DNA of 8,304 nt from Candidatus Thiodiazotropha sp. (ex Gloverina cf. vestifex) (GTDB taxonomy: Bacteria > Pseudomonadota > Gammaproteobacteria > Chromatiales > Chromatiaceae): the NCBI GenBank assembly GCA_025656435.1, contig JAHXHT010000096.1, forward strand, positions 1 to 8,304, written 5' to 3'. A program made the position numbers and the translations under genes. Positions 1 through 6,949 of this stretch are shown in pieces. Below the pieces are notes generated by a model. That model was not told the origin of the DNA and made no database searches. It worked only from the letters and a program-made list of their open reading frames with translations. Numbering within the stretch: the first letter of the stretch is position 1; each line of letters starts with the position of its first letter.

Positions 1-14
1 CTACATCGTTCCCT

Positions 15-101
15 AACAGTCACAATTACGGCCATACAACCGCGCCTACGCCTATCGGGGACTAATCGCCTCGGCTTTCAGCCTTCCATGACGATCAGCG
101 G
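15..101 (+). repeat. Left arm of terminal inverted repeat
   Basis: Bases 15-90 are the exact reverse complement of 8229-8304. Inward, similarity continues for 10 of the next 11 bases (92-101 against 8218-8227, one difference at 91). Divergence then begins, so this is two copies of a repeat next to unique DNA, not a simple fold-back of one molecule. A small hairpin (4-bp arms at 73-76 and 80-83) lies inside. The last three bases of the perfect stretch are the ATG of the gene at 88. No transposase or recognisable IS end accompanies it. A dispersed intergenic repeat that also limited the assembly is the simplest reading. Confidence 0.93.
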
Positions 102-1500
102 AAGTGAGTTAAGCAGTACCAACAAGGGACTTAAATCCAGCCTCTCAAGCCTCAGTGATAAAGACACCGATCTCACGACCAGGGTTTCAGCAGCCTATCA
201 GCAGTTGGGTGAACTTGATGCTTCCTATCAATCGCTCACAGACAAATCAGCCAGCATCAGTGGTGAAATAAAAACCATCTCGAAAGCAATTAACGAGATC
301 AGCACGAAAACTGATGCGGACATCGACACCCTTAGCGATGGTTATCAACAACTGATTGTAAGAACCGAAGAGCTGGCGCATAAATCAAAACTGACCACCC
401 AGAATCTCAACAAGAGTATCAAGGCCAACGCCAAAGCTTTGAAAGAGATAGAACAGAGCCTGCTTTCAGAGATCGATGGCGTGGACAAAAGCAGTCAGGC
501 ACGGGATGAATCTCTCAACGAAACCACTAAGGTACTTGAGGACAATCTCAACAAGGCAGAGGATGAGATCCGTACCAGTCAGGCAAAACTGCTGAAAATG
601 CAGGCGGTTGATCAGGCTCTCGAAAAGCGGTCTCTGGCTTTGGAAACCACTGCTGCGGAACTGACCAAAAAAAGCCGAGAGCTCTCAAGGTCAACGACTG
701 CACTCAATCAAAAAACCAGCCAACTGGCAGAGGCGATTGAAGCACTCCAAGTCGCCACAGAGGAACACAAAGGCCTGATCGTCAATTTACAGGATCGTGC
801 AGAAAGGACTGCCAATGCATTGTTTGCCCTGATCATGCAGGAGAAACGCCACTTCCGCTTGCTGGGCGGTGCACTGGCCCTCTTTCTGCTGGCGTTTATC
901 GGCTTTATGTTTTATCAGAATGCTAACTGGGAAAGCGAAACAGCCAACAACGCCTCCCTGCAAGCCGGGTTGAACAGTGTAAGTGACAATCTCGCTGTGA
1001 CAGACAATGATGTGGCACGTGTCAACAACCGTGTCACTGAGATGCACGAGCAGATTGTTGCAACCGACACTTCCATGCAGACAGAGATCTCCGATATCAA
1101 TGACAAGCTCGCTACCATCGGCGACCAAGTGGAGAGTCTGGATGGTCGGATGAACAACATCCGCCCACACAAAACCTTTGGCAATGGCAACGTCATTCAT
1201 GGCTCGGAATGGCTGGCGGTACAGGCAGCCGGGCAATATGTCATCCATCTGGCAACAGTCAGCGAAAAGCAGGAACTTTACAAACTGGCTGAGCGCTACA
1301 GCCACTATTTGAAAGACTACATGGCCTACCTGCCGGTTGACGTCAACGATTCCCAACGCTTTGCTCTGGTTTACGGACAGTTCAACACTGAGGCAGAAGC
1401 CACATCAGCCATGTCTCGTATGCCGCGCTATATAGAGCGTCAACGTCCATCGGTTCATCAGATGGGTACTGTCCAGCAATATCTTGTTGATGGTTCCTAA
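88..1500 (+). CDS. SPOR-domain, coiled-coil single-pass membrane protein
   Basis: The 470-residue product has three parts. Residues 1-250 are hydrophilic, rich in Ser, Thr, Leu, Glu and Lys, and look like long coiled coil. A transmembrane helix spans about 258-276 and follows a basic stretch (K253, R254, R257), which predicts a cytoplasmic N-terminus. The periplasmic side has a second short coil (about 285-355) and a C-terminal domain at about 382-466. Its pattern of a QYVIHLAT-like first strand, a helix, FALVYGQF and an alternating helix resembles the SPOR domain of DamX. SPOR domains bind denuded septal peptidoglycan, so a role in division or envelope organisation is likely. The ATG is the first start codon in the window but lies within the inverted repeat, and no Shine-Dalgarno precedes it. 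The frame stays open to base 1, so the 5' end may be truncated or extend outside. The SPOR call is by pattern only. Confidence 0.8.
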   Translation: MTISGSELSSTNKGLKSSLSSLSDKDTDLTTRVSAAYQQLGELDASYQSLTDKSASISGEIKTISKAINEISTKTDADIDTLSDGYQQLIVRTEELAHKSKLTTQNLNKSIKANAKALKEIEQSLLSEIDGVDKSSQARDESLNETTKVLEDNLNKAEDEIRTSQAKLLKMQAVDQALEKRSLALETTAAELTKKSRELSRSTTALNQKTSQLAEAIEALQVATEEHKGLIVNLQDRAERTANALFALIMQEKRHFRLLGGALALFLLAFIGFMFYQNANWESETANNASLQAGLNSVSDNLAVTDNDVARVNNRVTEMHEQIVATDTSMQTEISDINDKLATIGDQVESLDGRMNNIRPHKTFGNGNVIHGSEWLAVQAAGQYVIHLATVSEKQELYKLAERYSHYLKDYMAYLPVDVNDSQRFALVYGQFNTEAEATSAMSRMPRYIERQRPSVHQMGTVQQYLVDGS

Positions 1501-1541
1501 CTTAACGATTTAAACCCCATTAAGGAATGGCTATCAACGCA

Positions 1542-1571
1542 GGCACTGGAGTGAATATCCACTCCGGTGCC
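1542..1571 (+). terminator. Strong hairpin after SPOR gene, possible terminator
   Basis: Arms 1542-1553 and 1560-1571 pair over 12 bp with one G-U pair and a six-base loop. The hairpin starts 41 bases after the stop of the SPOR gene. There is no T-tract after it, so it may act as a Rho-dependent end or an mRNA 3' stabiliser rather than a classical intrinsic terminator. Confidence 0.5.
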
Positions 1572-1746
1572 ATCAGACACAGCGACGGATGAACTTGTAC
1601 ATGCAGAGTTCTGTGGGTTCCATCATCAATCGGGTAAAAAATCCAGTATGCAGGTACACCTCGTTTTACTTGTCTTGCCCCAATAAAAGAAATGACTGGC
1701 TGTGGCTAGCCCATCTGACCCAGTAACAGGTCATGACAATGTTGGC

Positions 1747-2178
1747 TCAAACCCCGTAAAGTGAATCGCGCAGATAGCTTTTGAAATGTTTCATTACCGG
1801 TTTGGGAATGGTCTCTTCCGCAAATAGACGTAACTCATGTATCCGATCATTTGAGTAACTGCCACTCATCTTCAGCGCTTCATCGATATCCTTGTGAATC
1901 GACACATCAAACAGCAATCCCTTTTTTTCTCTAACCACGCTGTAAACAGCCATCAACGCCATTTGCTCCTCTGGTACAAGTTCACATTTGTTGTCCAGAA
2001 TCCTCAACATCACAGCGGTGACACAATCTACCTGAAGGGGATCGAGCGGTGCCGTTTCAGCCCACAGGGCTGCAGGATGGGGAGCTTCGATGGCTATCTG
2101 AAGGTTCATGTACTTTAACCATGTCCAGTCTATGGGGACAGATGACAGATCTACCGGTTTCCTCGAGAAATCATGCAT
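1747..2178 (-). CDS. Hypothetical protein, no family recognised
   Basis: This 143-residue soluble protein has no signal peptide, membrane helix or motif I recognise. Its composition is balanced and protein-like, with a Trp-containing N-terminal part (DWTWLKYMNLQ) and an acidic-basic helical C-terminal half, so I consider it real. I chose the ATG at 2178 because GGAG lies three bases upstream. The frame also extends to a TTG at 2223 (158 residues), but that start has no Shine-Dalgarno. An extended -10 element at 2266-2274 lies upstream on the same strand and would give a short leader. It stands alone between a plus-strand gene and a hairpin that probably ends rsgA transcription, so it is likely monocistronic. 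No function is proposed. Confidence 0.65.
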   Translation of the reverse strand: MHDFSRKPVDLSSVPIDWTWLKYMNLQIAIEAPHPAALWAETAPLDPLQVDCVTAVMLRILDNKCELVPEEQMALMAVYSVVREKKGLLFDVSIHKDIDEALKMSGSYSNDRIHELRLFAEETIPKPVMKHFKSYLRDSLYGV

Positions 2179-2265
2179 ACACTCCAGCGACGTCCTTCTG
2201 TACCGATTACGATTAGTAGTCAAAGGCTGTCACTTTGCTTTGCCCGATTCAAGGAAGAAGCGGGT

Positions 2266-2274
2266 ATTATACCA
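2266..2274 (-). promoter_or_regulatory. Extended -10 promoter candidate
   Basis: On the minus strand the bases read TGGTATAAT, a perfect -10 hexamer with the TGn extension. No good -35 is found at normal spacing, which is common for extended -10 promoters. Transcription would start near 2258, about 80 bases before the ATG at 2178. The region just upstream is AT-rich (alternating TA around 2281-2292). Confidence 0.5.
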
Positions 2275-2643
2275 TGCTACCGTATATATATACCCAATCT
2301 GACAAATCTTCACATCAATCCAATAAAAAATATCGTCCACATGAGCAAGAGTCATTCGCTCATCACCATTTTCTCCACTCCGGTATTGGATGAACACAGA
2401 TAAAACGTGGCTTATGAATGCTCAAGATGCCGACCTACAAAGGTAAAACGACAGTTAAGAATTGAGATATTATCGTTCCGCTCTAGCAAATTGATTTGTA
2501 TGAGTACGTATTATCTATCCGAAAAATGATGGCAAACCGACTATGTCCTGAGGACAGAGTGAGTCAGCAACGAGTCATTTTAGGGGAGTAAAAAAAAGGG
2601 CAATGGTCGATCATGAACTCGAGACGTTTCATTTTTCAAGGAA
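2275..2643. other. Gene-free spacer
   Basis: I find no convincing gene on either strand in this AT-rich stretch. Only very short open frames without ribosome sites occur. It has a TA-alternating run near 2281-2292 and a short interrupted palindrome at about 2543-2555 (TGTCC, three bases, GGACA). No repeat or RNA gene is recognised. Confidence 0.6.
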
Positions 2644-2670
2644 GCCAGCGCCAGACTACCTGACGCTGAC
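2644..2670 (-). terminator. Hairpin terminator candidate of rsgA
   Basis: Arms 2644-2654 and 2660-2670 pair over 11 bp, with two G-U pairs when read on the minus strand, and a five-base loop. It begins about 33 bases after the rsgA stop. The following minus-strand bases (TTCCTTG) form only a weak pyrimidine tract, so termination may be partial. Confidence 0.55.
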
Positions 2671-2702
2671 TTCTGTTATCTACCAATAAGAGAAGAACTT
2701 TA

Positions 2703-3746
2703 TTAAGAGCCTTTTTTAATTTTCTGAGATACCTTTTGTGTTGAACGATAAAAACGGCCTAGCGCCTTATCTCTCGCACGCTTCTCCGTCAAGCTGGCAC
2801 TGTTCAATAACTGTTCTCGCATCAGCCTGTGATAACTCCTCAAACGCCGTTTGTCCATGTTGCCGTTATCGATGGCCGCCTTAACCGCACAGCCTGGCTC
2901 ATTGTCATGATGGCAATCCGAAAACCGGCAGCTCTTGGCCAGCTTGTTGATATCGGCAAAGGTCTCCTTTACACCCTGTTCGCAATCAAACAGCTGTAGC
3001 TCCCGCATACCCGGCGTATCCAGCAATATGCCGCCGGCGGGCATGAAGTGAAGCGAACGCATTGTGGTTGTGTGTCGACCCTTGCCGTCATCTTGCCGAA
3101 TCGATGCTGTGGCCTGTACCGAATTACCCAACAGCGTATTCACCAGGGTCGACTTGCCGACGCCGGAAGAGCCGAGCAGTGCAACGGTTTTACCCGTGCG
3201 GCACCAAGTCTCCAAACTATTGACACTATCCGCGTCGAGTCCGTTGACCACCTCGACACTCAGCAACGGATCCAGTGACTGAACCTGGCTGATATAGACA
3301 GTGGGATCATCACAGAGATCCGCCTTTGTCAGTACCACCACAGATTCAACACCGGCTTCAGCAGACAGGGCAAGGTAGCGCTCGATACGATTCAGATTGA
3401 AATCTTCATTGAGCGAACTCACCACAAACAGTGTATCCACATTGGCAGCGATGAGTTGTGCTACCATCTTGGTGCCCGGTGCTTTACGTGAGAATAGGGA
3501 TAACCGCTCAAGCGCTTGGTAAAACCGTCCTTCACTGTCGAGTACAATCCAATCGCCGACGGTCAGATCCGGCATACTTGCAGTGATCGGCAGACTTTGG
3601 TTGCCCTGCTCTGTCGCAACATCGATCATCGATCGATGCCGTCCAAAGACGCGGCCCATGGTGAACTGTTCCCATGCCTCCAGGGAGAGTTGTTGTTGAA
3701 AAAAGGGTGACCACCCCAATCGGGAGAGTGAATTCGTTGTAGACAT
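2703..3746 (-). CDS. rsgA: Ribosome small-subunit-dependent GTPase RsgA
   Basis: The 347-residue protein is a circularly permuted GTPase that binds the 30S subunit late in assembly and hydrolyses GTP. An N-terminal OB-like region covers about 30-85. The GTPase motifs come in permuted order: G4 TKAD at 140-143, then G1 GSSGVGKST at 192-200, the GRHTTT switch I segment at 223-228 and G3 DTPG at 243-246. The C-terminal zinc motif is C273-x4-C278-x-H280-x5-C286, as in E. coli RsgA. A lysine-rich tail follows. The ATG at 3746 is preceded by AGGGG at 3752-3756 with five bases between. The length is normal. The N-terminus (LSRLGWSPFFQQQL) lacks the basic extension of the E. coli protein and resembles a second RsgA-like paralogue found in some gammaproteobacteria. 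The usual neighbour orn is absent. Confidence 0.96.
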   Translation of the reverse strand: MSTTNSLSRLGWSPFFQQQLSLEAWEQFTMGRVFGRHRSMIDVATEQGNQSLPITASMPDLTVGDWIVLDSEGRFYQALERLSLFSRKAPGTKMVAQLIAANVDTLFVVSSLNEDFNLNRIERYLALSAEAGVESVVVLTKADLCDDPTVYISQVQSLDPLLSVEVVNGLDADSVNSLETWCRTGKTVALLGSSGVGKSTLVNTLLGNSVQATASIRQDDGKGRHTTTMRSLHFMPAGGILLDTPGMRELQLFDCEQGVKETFADINKLAKSCRFSDCHHDNEPGCAVKAAIDNGNMDKRRLRSYHRLMREQLLNSASLTEKRARDKALGRFYRSTQKVSQKIKKGS

Positions 3747-3940
3747 AAGAGCCCCTGACGCCTATTCCGCGTCTCAATAAAACGATATCTTGGGGCATGT
3801 GCCCCGGCTCAAAAACCGGGCAGAAAAATCATGTGGAGCTGATTAGCAACTCGCTGCCCGGAAGGTGTTGACTACAAACATGTCTACCCTCCAGTCTTAA
3901 TTGGTTAGATGTGCACAAAAAAGTAGCAGAACGCTATCGG

Positions 3941-3959
3941 CATATCAACCGTTGATATG
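3941..3959. promoter_or_regulatory. Perfect 19-bp palindrome, operator-like
   Basis: Nine-base arms (CATATCAAC and its complement) flank a single central base. A one-base spacer is too tight for an RNA hairpin of full length and suits a dimeric DNA-binding protein. It lies about 195 bases upstream of the rsgA start. The regulator is unknown. Confidence 0.4.
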
Positions 3960-3998
3960 TATATGTCTGACTAGAGAAGTCACTACCTATCATCTTTG

Positions 3999-4024
3999 TG
4001 ACCACTTTAGTACTTCAGTGGTCA
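3999..4024. other. Stem-loop, 8-bp arms
   Basis: Arms 3999-4006 and 4017-4024 (TGACCACT and its complement) are perfectly complementary around a 10-base loop. No T-tract follows on either strand, and no gene ends here. Its role is unknown. Confidence 0.4.
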
Positions 4025-4130
4025 AGCCGCATAGCATTCGAGCGCTTAAATCCACATAACTGGGACATTTCCCAATGGCAGCTATGATACTAGCGAATGA
4101 CGCGATAGAGTCGTGCCCTACCGAATTTAA

Positions 4131-4159
4131 GTATTATTGAACCAACGCGCTAATAATAC
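4131..4159 (-). terminator. AT-rich hairpin, weak terminator candidate
   Basis: Arms 4131-4138 and 4152-4159 (GTATTATT and its complement) pair perfectly around a 13-base loop. It starts about 21 bases after the stop of the minus-strand gene at 4181. The stem has only two G-C pairs and no clean T-run follows, so this is a weak call. Confidence 0.25.
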
Positions 4160-4180
4160 AGACCGATAGGAATTACCCAG

Positions 4181-5050
4181 CTATCGCTTTCGCTGCTGTT
4201 CCTGCTCAGCACGCAAACTGTTCACCAACTGCTTGGTCTGGCGCAGCGATCCTGCAGACTCCGCCCCCACCGGGAAACCTTGCTCTCGCAGACTCCTGAA
4301 GGCACGATCCAAATCATCACCGAGAGGTATCGTTGGGTATAGGCGTTCGTCATGATCCGGAATACGAATCACCTCCCCTTCCGGGATATCAAGAATCCAG
4401 TCTGCACATTCAACCTCAACGATCTCGACAGAAGAGAAAGATTTGATAGACTCCCAGCGATACGGATGCCTCACATTAGGATATTCCGCAAGCTTGCTAC
4501 CATCTAGCCCGATGAGACGTCGAATCTCACGCAGTCGCGCTTCAACCTTGTCGGTGATTTCCTGTATTGAGCCAAGCAGATCAGCCATGTCGGCAGCTGA
4601 GAAGATGTCACCAAGAACAGGTGGTATAACCGACTCAGCAGCCATCAGACCAATATCCACCAGACCCGCAACGACACCTGAGATAGGATTATGGTAGTTG
4701 GCAAGTGCGTTCAGTGTTGCGTCGTAGAGAAACCGGATGGCAAACTGCTCGGCCTGTCGCAACCCGTTGACATCGACACGAAGAAACAGACAGAGGGTCC
4801 CTGTACGGATAGTGATTTTTTGATCGTAAACACAATACTCACGTATCTGATAACAGTGCCCATCCTGATGCGCATAACGCATTTCTATGACAACTGAACT
4901 CAGATTGGGATCAATCTCTGTGTGTTCATCGGCATTTTTCCATTTGCTATCGACCCAGAAACGGGTTAACCACGCCGGTAGATTAAACTGATCGCGAGCC
5001 TGTTGGCGGTTTTCGTTGTAGTGATCAAATACGATTTCGAGATAATCCAT
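4181..5050 (-). CDS. Hypothetical protein, orphan of 289 residues
   Basis: I do not recognise the family. With the ATG at 5050, the N-terminal third (1-90) is polar with several Trp and Tyr and alternating strand-like segments (SSVVIEMRYA, ITIRTGTLCLFLRV). A central apolar stretch at about 104-160, rich in Gly and Ala (ISGVVAGLVDIGLMAAE), could be membrane-associated or a buried helical hairpin. A charged helix covers about 161-180. The C-terminal part is mixed and ends in a Gln/Arg-rich tail. There is no signal peptide. The frame also extends to a TTG at 5065, but GGAG at 5059-5062 sits eight bases before the ATG at 5050, which decides the start. It appears monocistronic, with gene-free DNA on both sides. 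The size and open frame make it a real gene; function is unassigned. Confidence 0.8.
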   Translation of the reverse strand: MDYLEIVFDHYNENRQQARDQFNLPAWLTRFWVDSKWKNADEHTEIDPNLSSVVIEMRYAHQDGHCYQIREYCVYDQKITIRTGTLCLFLRVDVNGLRQAEQFAIRFLYDATLNALANYHNPISGVVAGLVDIGLMAAESVIPPVLGDIFSAADMADLLGSIQEITDKVEARLREIRRLIGLDGSKLAEYPNVRHPYRWESIKSFSSVEIVEVECADWILDIPEGEVIRIPDHDERLYPTIPLGDDLDRAFRSLREQGFPVGAESAGSLRQTKQLVNSLRAEQEQQRKR

Positions 5051-5247
5051 CGTCTTCTCTCCCAATCTGTCAACGCATCTAATCAGCAGTGGATCGACGC
5101 TGAAGGGCGCTTTAATCCATTAACTACTAACCATTGCACCAACTCTTATGCTTGAGATCTTGGCACTAAACACACACAGACTTACTCTGAAGAAAAATTC
5201 AGTATTGACCAACCTGATTTAATCATTTGTGAAGCGTTAGAAAAAGT

Positions 5248-5277
5248 ATAGGCTACAAAAATAATCTCATAGCCTAT
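5248..5277 (-). terminator. Rho-independent terminator of MBL-fold gene
   Basis: Arms 5248-5255 and 5270-5277 (ATAGGCTA and its complement) pair perfectly around a 14-base loop. Read on the minus strand, the stem is followed two bases later by TTTTT. It begins 17 bases after the stop of the MBL-fold gene, the right place to end that transcript. Confidence 0.65.
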
Positions 5278-5294
5278 GCACCGAAGCCGGTTCT

Positions 5295-6227
5295 TTACTC
5301 GAAGGCCGCTGCTTCGCTCTGTAAATAGGCCTGATGAGCATTACGACCGGACAGCATAGCGAAATCAGCAAGCGCTTCCCAAGCTGTTTGATCAAAGGAA
5401 CCAATGGTATCTTGCAAGTCTCTGCCCTCTTCCACAGCGAGATCCATATGCGCCTTAAGAGCTGTCAGGTAGTTGTGTGTAGAGTGATCGAAAACTGACA
5501 ACTGACCAGGCTCACCGTGTCCTGGTACAAACTGGGCATCACCGAATTGTCTCAGCTTTTCGTATGCATCAATCCAACCTTGGATATGACTTTTAGAGAG
5601 AATGGAAAGCATGCGGCCACGGTAGAGTACATCACCGGCAAAGACTAAGGCATTGGCATCCACCACAACCACAAGACTGCCGGGAGTATGAGCATCTCCA
5701 ACTGGAATGACCCGTAATTTAATGTTACCTAAATCCAGTGAAGTCTCATCATTGACGACAACGGTGGGAGTACCTGGGATCACGACACTATCCGGTTCAA
5801 GTCCAAGCACGCTCTCGACTGTTGAGGCAAATGATTGGCCTTCGGCTGCGATACGTGGAAGTGCACCGGCAGCGGTGACGATCTCTGCGCCATTACGCCG
5901 AAACGTTGGGTTACCCATAATTCGATGTGCCTGGGAATTGGTATTAATCGCATATTTAACAGGGCGGTCAGTAACCGTCCGAATATGGGCAAGCATGCTC
6001 TCTGCCATCGCTTCCCCATATCCCGTATCGATCACCGCAACGGCATCATCACCGACAACAAATCCAAGATTCATGCGAAAGCCGTTATTCTCCTTGGTAG
6101 GAGGTCCGTATGGACCGATCCAGGCCCAGGTATGATCTGAGATCTTTTTAGGAGACGGCAGGATATCGCCTGCCATGGACAGGCCGGATATCAATAATAG
6201 AATCAGGCTAATGGTGATACGGAACAT
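5295..6227 (-). CDS. Exported MBL-fold metallo-hydrolase-like protein with altered metal motif
   Basis: The 310-residue product starts with a signal peptide (hydrophobic core at about 5-15, cleavage likely after SMA near residue 19), so it acts in the periplasm or outside. The metallo-beta-lactamase fold is indicated by the VAVIDTGYGE strand and turn, GDAHTPGS with H180, FAGDVL with D199 and PGHGEPG with H237. The HxHxDH motif, which supplies most of the zinc ligands, is replaced by NSQAHR at 97-102 although the flanking T and GN of the family remain. The protein may therefore bind one metal differently or not be a normal hydrolase. AGGAG at 6234-6238 is six bases from the ATG at 6227, favouring it over the ATG at 6231-6233, which almost abuts that site. 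It resembles the exported MBL proteins often found near sulfur and quinoprotein genes. The substrate is unknown. Confidence 0.9.
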   Translation of the reverse strand: MFRITISLILLLISGLSMAGDILPSPKKISDHTWAWIGPYGPPTKENNGFRMNLGFVVGDDAVAVIDTGYGEAMAESMLAHIRTVTDRPVKYAINTNSQAHRIMGNPTFRRNGAEIVTAAGALPRIAAEGQSFASTVESVLGLEPDSVVIPGTPTVVVNDETSLDLGNIKLRVIPVGDAHTPGSLVVVVDANALVFAGDVLYRGRMLSILSKSHIQGWIDAYEKLRQFGDAQFVPGHGEPGQLSVFDHSTHNYLTALKAHMDLAVEEGRDLQDTIGSFDQTAWEALADFAMLSGRNAHQAYLQSEAAAFE

Positions 6228-6270
6228 CGACATCTCCTCTTACAGTGGCCAGCTATCATGGTATTCTTAG

Positions 6271-6276
6271 ATTGTA
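6271..6276 (-). promoter_or_regulatory. Possible -10 for MBL-fold gene
   Basis: The minus strand reads TACAAT, five of six matches to the -10 consensus, 43 bases before the ATG at 6227. No -35 of quality is found at 16-18 bases. This is weak. Confidence 0.25.
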
Positions 6277-6342
6277 AGCGACAACAAAATATTTCATCTC
6301 TTGCTTTCGAAGGGGAAGAGACAAACAGATACAGTCTGCTCA

Positions 6343-6355
6343 ACTATCTGATAGT
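6343..6355. promoter_or_regulatory. 13-bp palindrome between divergent genes
   Basis: Six-base arms (ACTATC and its complement) surround one base. The right arm overlaps a -10-like TAGTAT at 6352-6357, about 37 bases before the plus-strand start at 6395. A regulator binding here could affect the plus-strand gene or both divergent genes. This is inferred from position only. Confidence 0.3.
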
Positions 6356-6394
6356 ATGACAGTGGGTTGTTGACAATACGAATATAGGTGCCAC

Positions 6395-6733
6395 ATGAGC
6401 CTTAAAAAGGATGGCTGCATTGTTAAGTGTGAGCATTGCCAATGTGTCTCAAATGACGGCAGCGGCGGTTTTGATGTAAAAGTACCCATCTGCTCCGATA
6501 AAGACGGAATATCCGGTACTGCGCGACTACATTGTGTCGTCTCTCCAGAGCACCACCAAGTTGAGTTAACGGATTGGGAAGATGATGAGAATCACCCCGT
6601 CCTCCCACCCAATTCAGTTCGCCAGCGATTATCTTCTACACTCAACTTTGTTGCTGATCACAGAGTATGTGGAAACCAGAAAATCTGCCCCTTAGCGATT
6701 ATTCAGATCGTCGAAAAACAGCATGGCCGGTGA
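6395..6733 (+). CDS. Small cysteine-rich hypothetical protein
   Basis: This 112-residue cytoplasmic protein has eight cysteines: C8, C12, C15 and C17 at the N-terminus (C-x3-C-x2-C-x-C), C33, C47, and a C-terminal pair C92-x5-C98 in the context VCGNQKICP. The first cluster could hold zinc or an iron-sulfur cluster. The middle part (about 50-72) is acidic and His-containing. There is no signal peptide or membrane helix. The ATG is preceded by AGGTG at 6386-6390 with four bases between. It is transcribed divergently from the exported MBL-fold gene across a 167-base spacer, so shared regulation is possible. I do not recognise a named family. The opposite-strand frame in the same bases lacks these signs and is judged a shadow. 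Confidence 0.72.
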   Translation: MSLKKDGCIVKCEHCQCVSNDGSGGFDVKVPICSDKDGISGTARLHCVVSPEHHQVELTDWEDDENHPVLPPNSVRQRLSSTLNFVADHRVCGNQKICPLAIIQIVEKQHGR

Positions 6734-6949
6734 AGGATTTCAATTACTGGATACACATTACGACTGTTTTCGCAGAAAATTACGTATCAGAATTCTCTCA
6801 TGTAATACCAACCAGTCGTACTGAACCGTGAGAAACATCAGGTGTCAGGGAAGCTGTTAAACGACTAAATATTGACACAAATAACAATCATTTCCTAGAC
6901 ATCGACGTCATCAAAATCATACCGGAGGAGGTTTGATAACTTATCGGGG

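Larger units (their letters stand above)
3747..4180. other. Gene-free spacer with several inverted repeats
   Basis: These 434 bases between rsgA and the next minus-strand gene hold no convincing open frame. They contain a run of palindromic elements: a GC-rich pair near 3793-3806 (GGGGC, four bases, GCCCC), a perfect palindrome at 3941-3959, an 8-bp stem at 3999-4024, and an AT-rich 8-bp stem at 4131-4159. The region must include the rsgA promoter, but no clear -35/-10 pair was found. Confidence 0.6.

Noticed and set aside
1..20. CCCTAAC at the left end and GTT at the right end, resembling integron attC core sites
   Set aside because: The first base breaks the RYYYAAC rule, no paired inner core sites or integrase were found, and the right end is cut by the window.
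787..1356. Long minus-strand open frame inside the SPOR gene
   Set aside because: It is antisense to a coherent coiled-coil, membrane and SPOR protein; a shadow frame.
1589..1726. 45-codon plus-strand frame after the SPOR gene
   Set aside because: It has no good ribosome site, no recognisable features and a biased composition; not supported as a gene.
2602..2688. 28-codon plus-strand frame starting at ATG 2602
   Set aside because: It overlaps the rsgA terminator hairpin and has only a poor, too-close purine run.
6370..6375. Perfect TTGACA -35 hexamer upstream of the cysteine-rich gene
   Set aside because: At 17-base spacing the -10 would fall on the start codon and has no match, so it cannot drive this gene with a normal leader.
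6723..6824. 33-codon frame overlapping the end of the cysteine-rich gene
   Set aside because: It is too short, has no Shine-Dalgarno and no motif; overlap with a real gene makes chance likely.
6872..6877. TTGACA hexamer on the plus strand
   Set aside because: There is no -10 at correct spacing and no plus-strand gene downstream.
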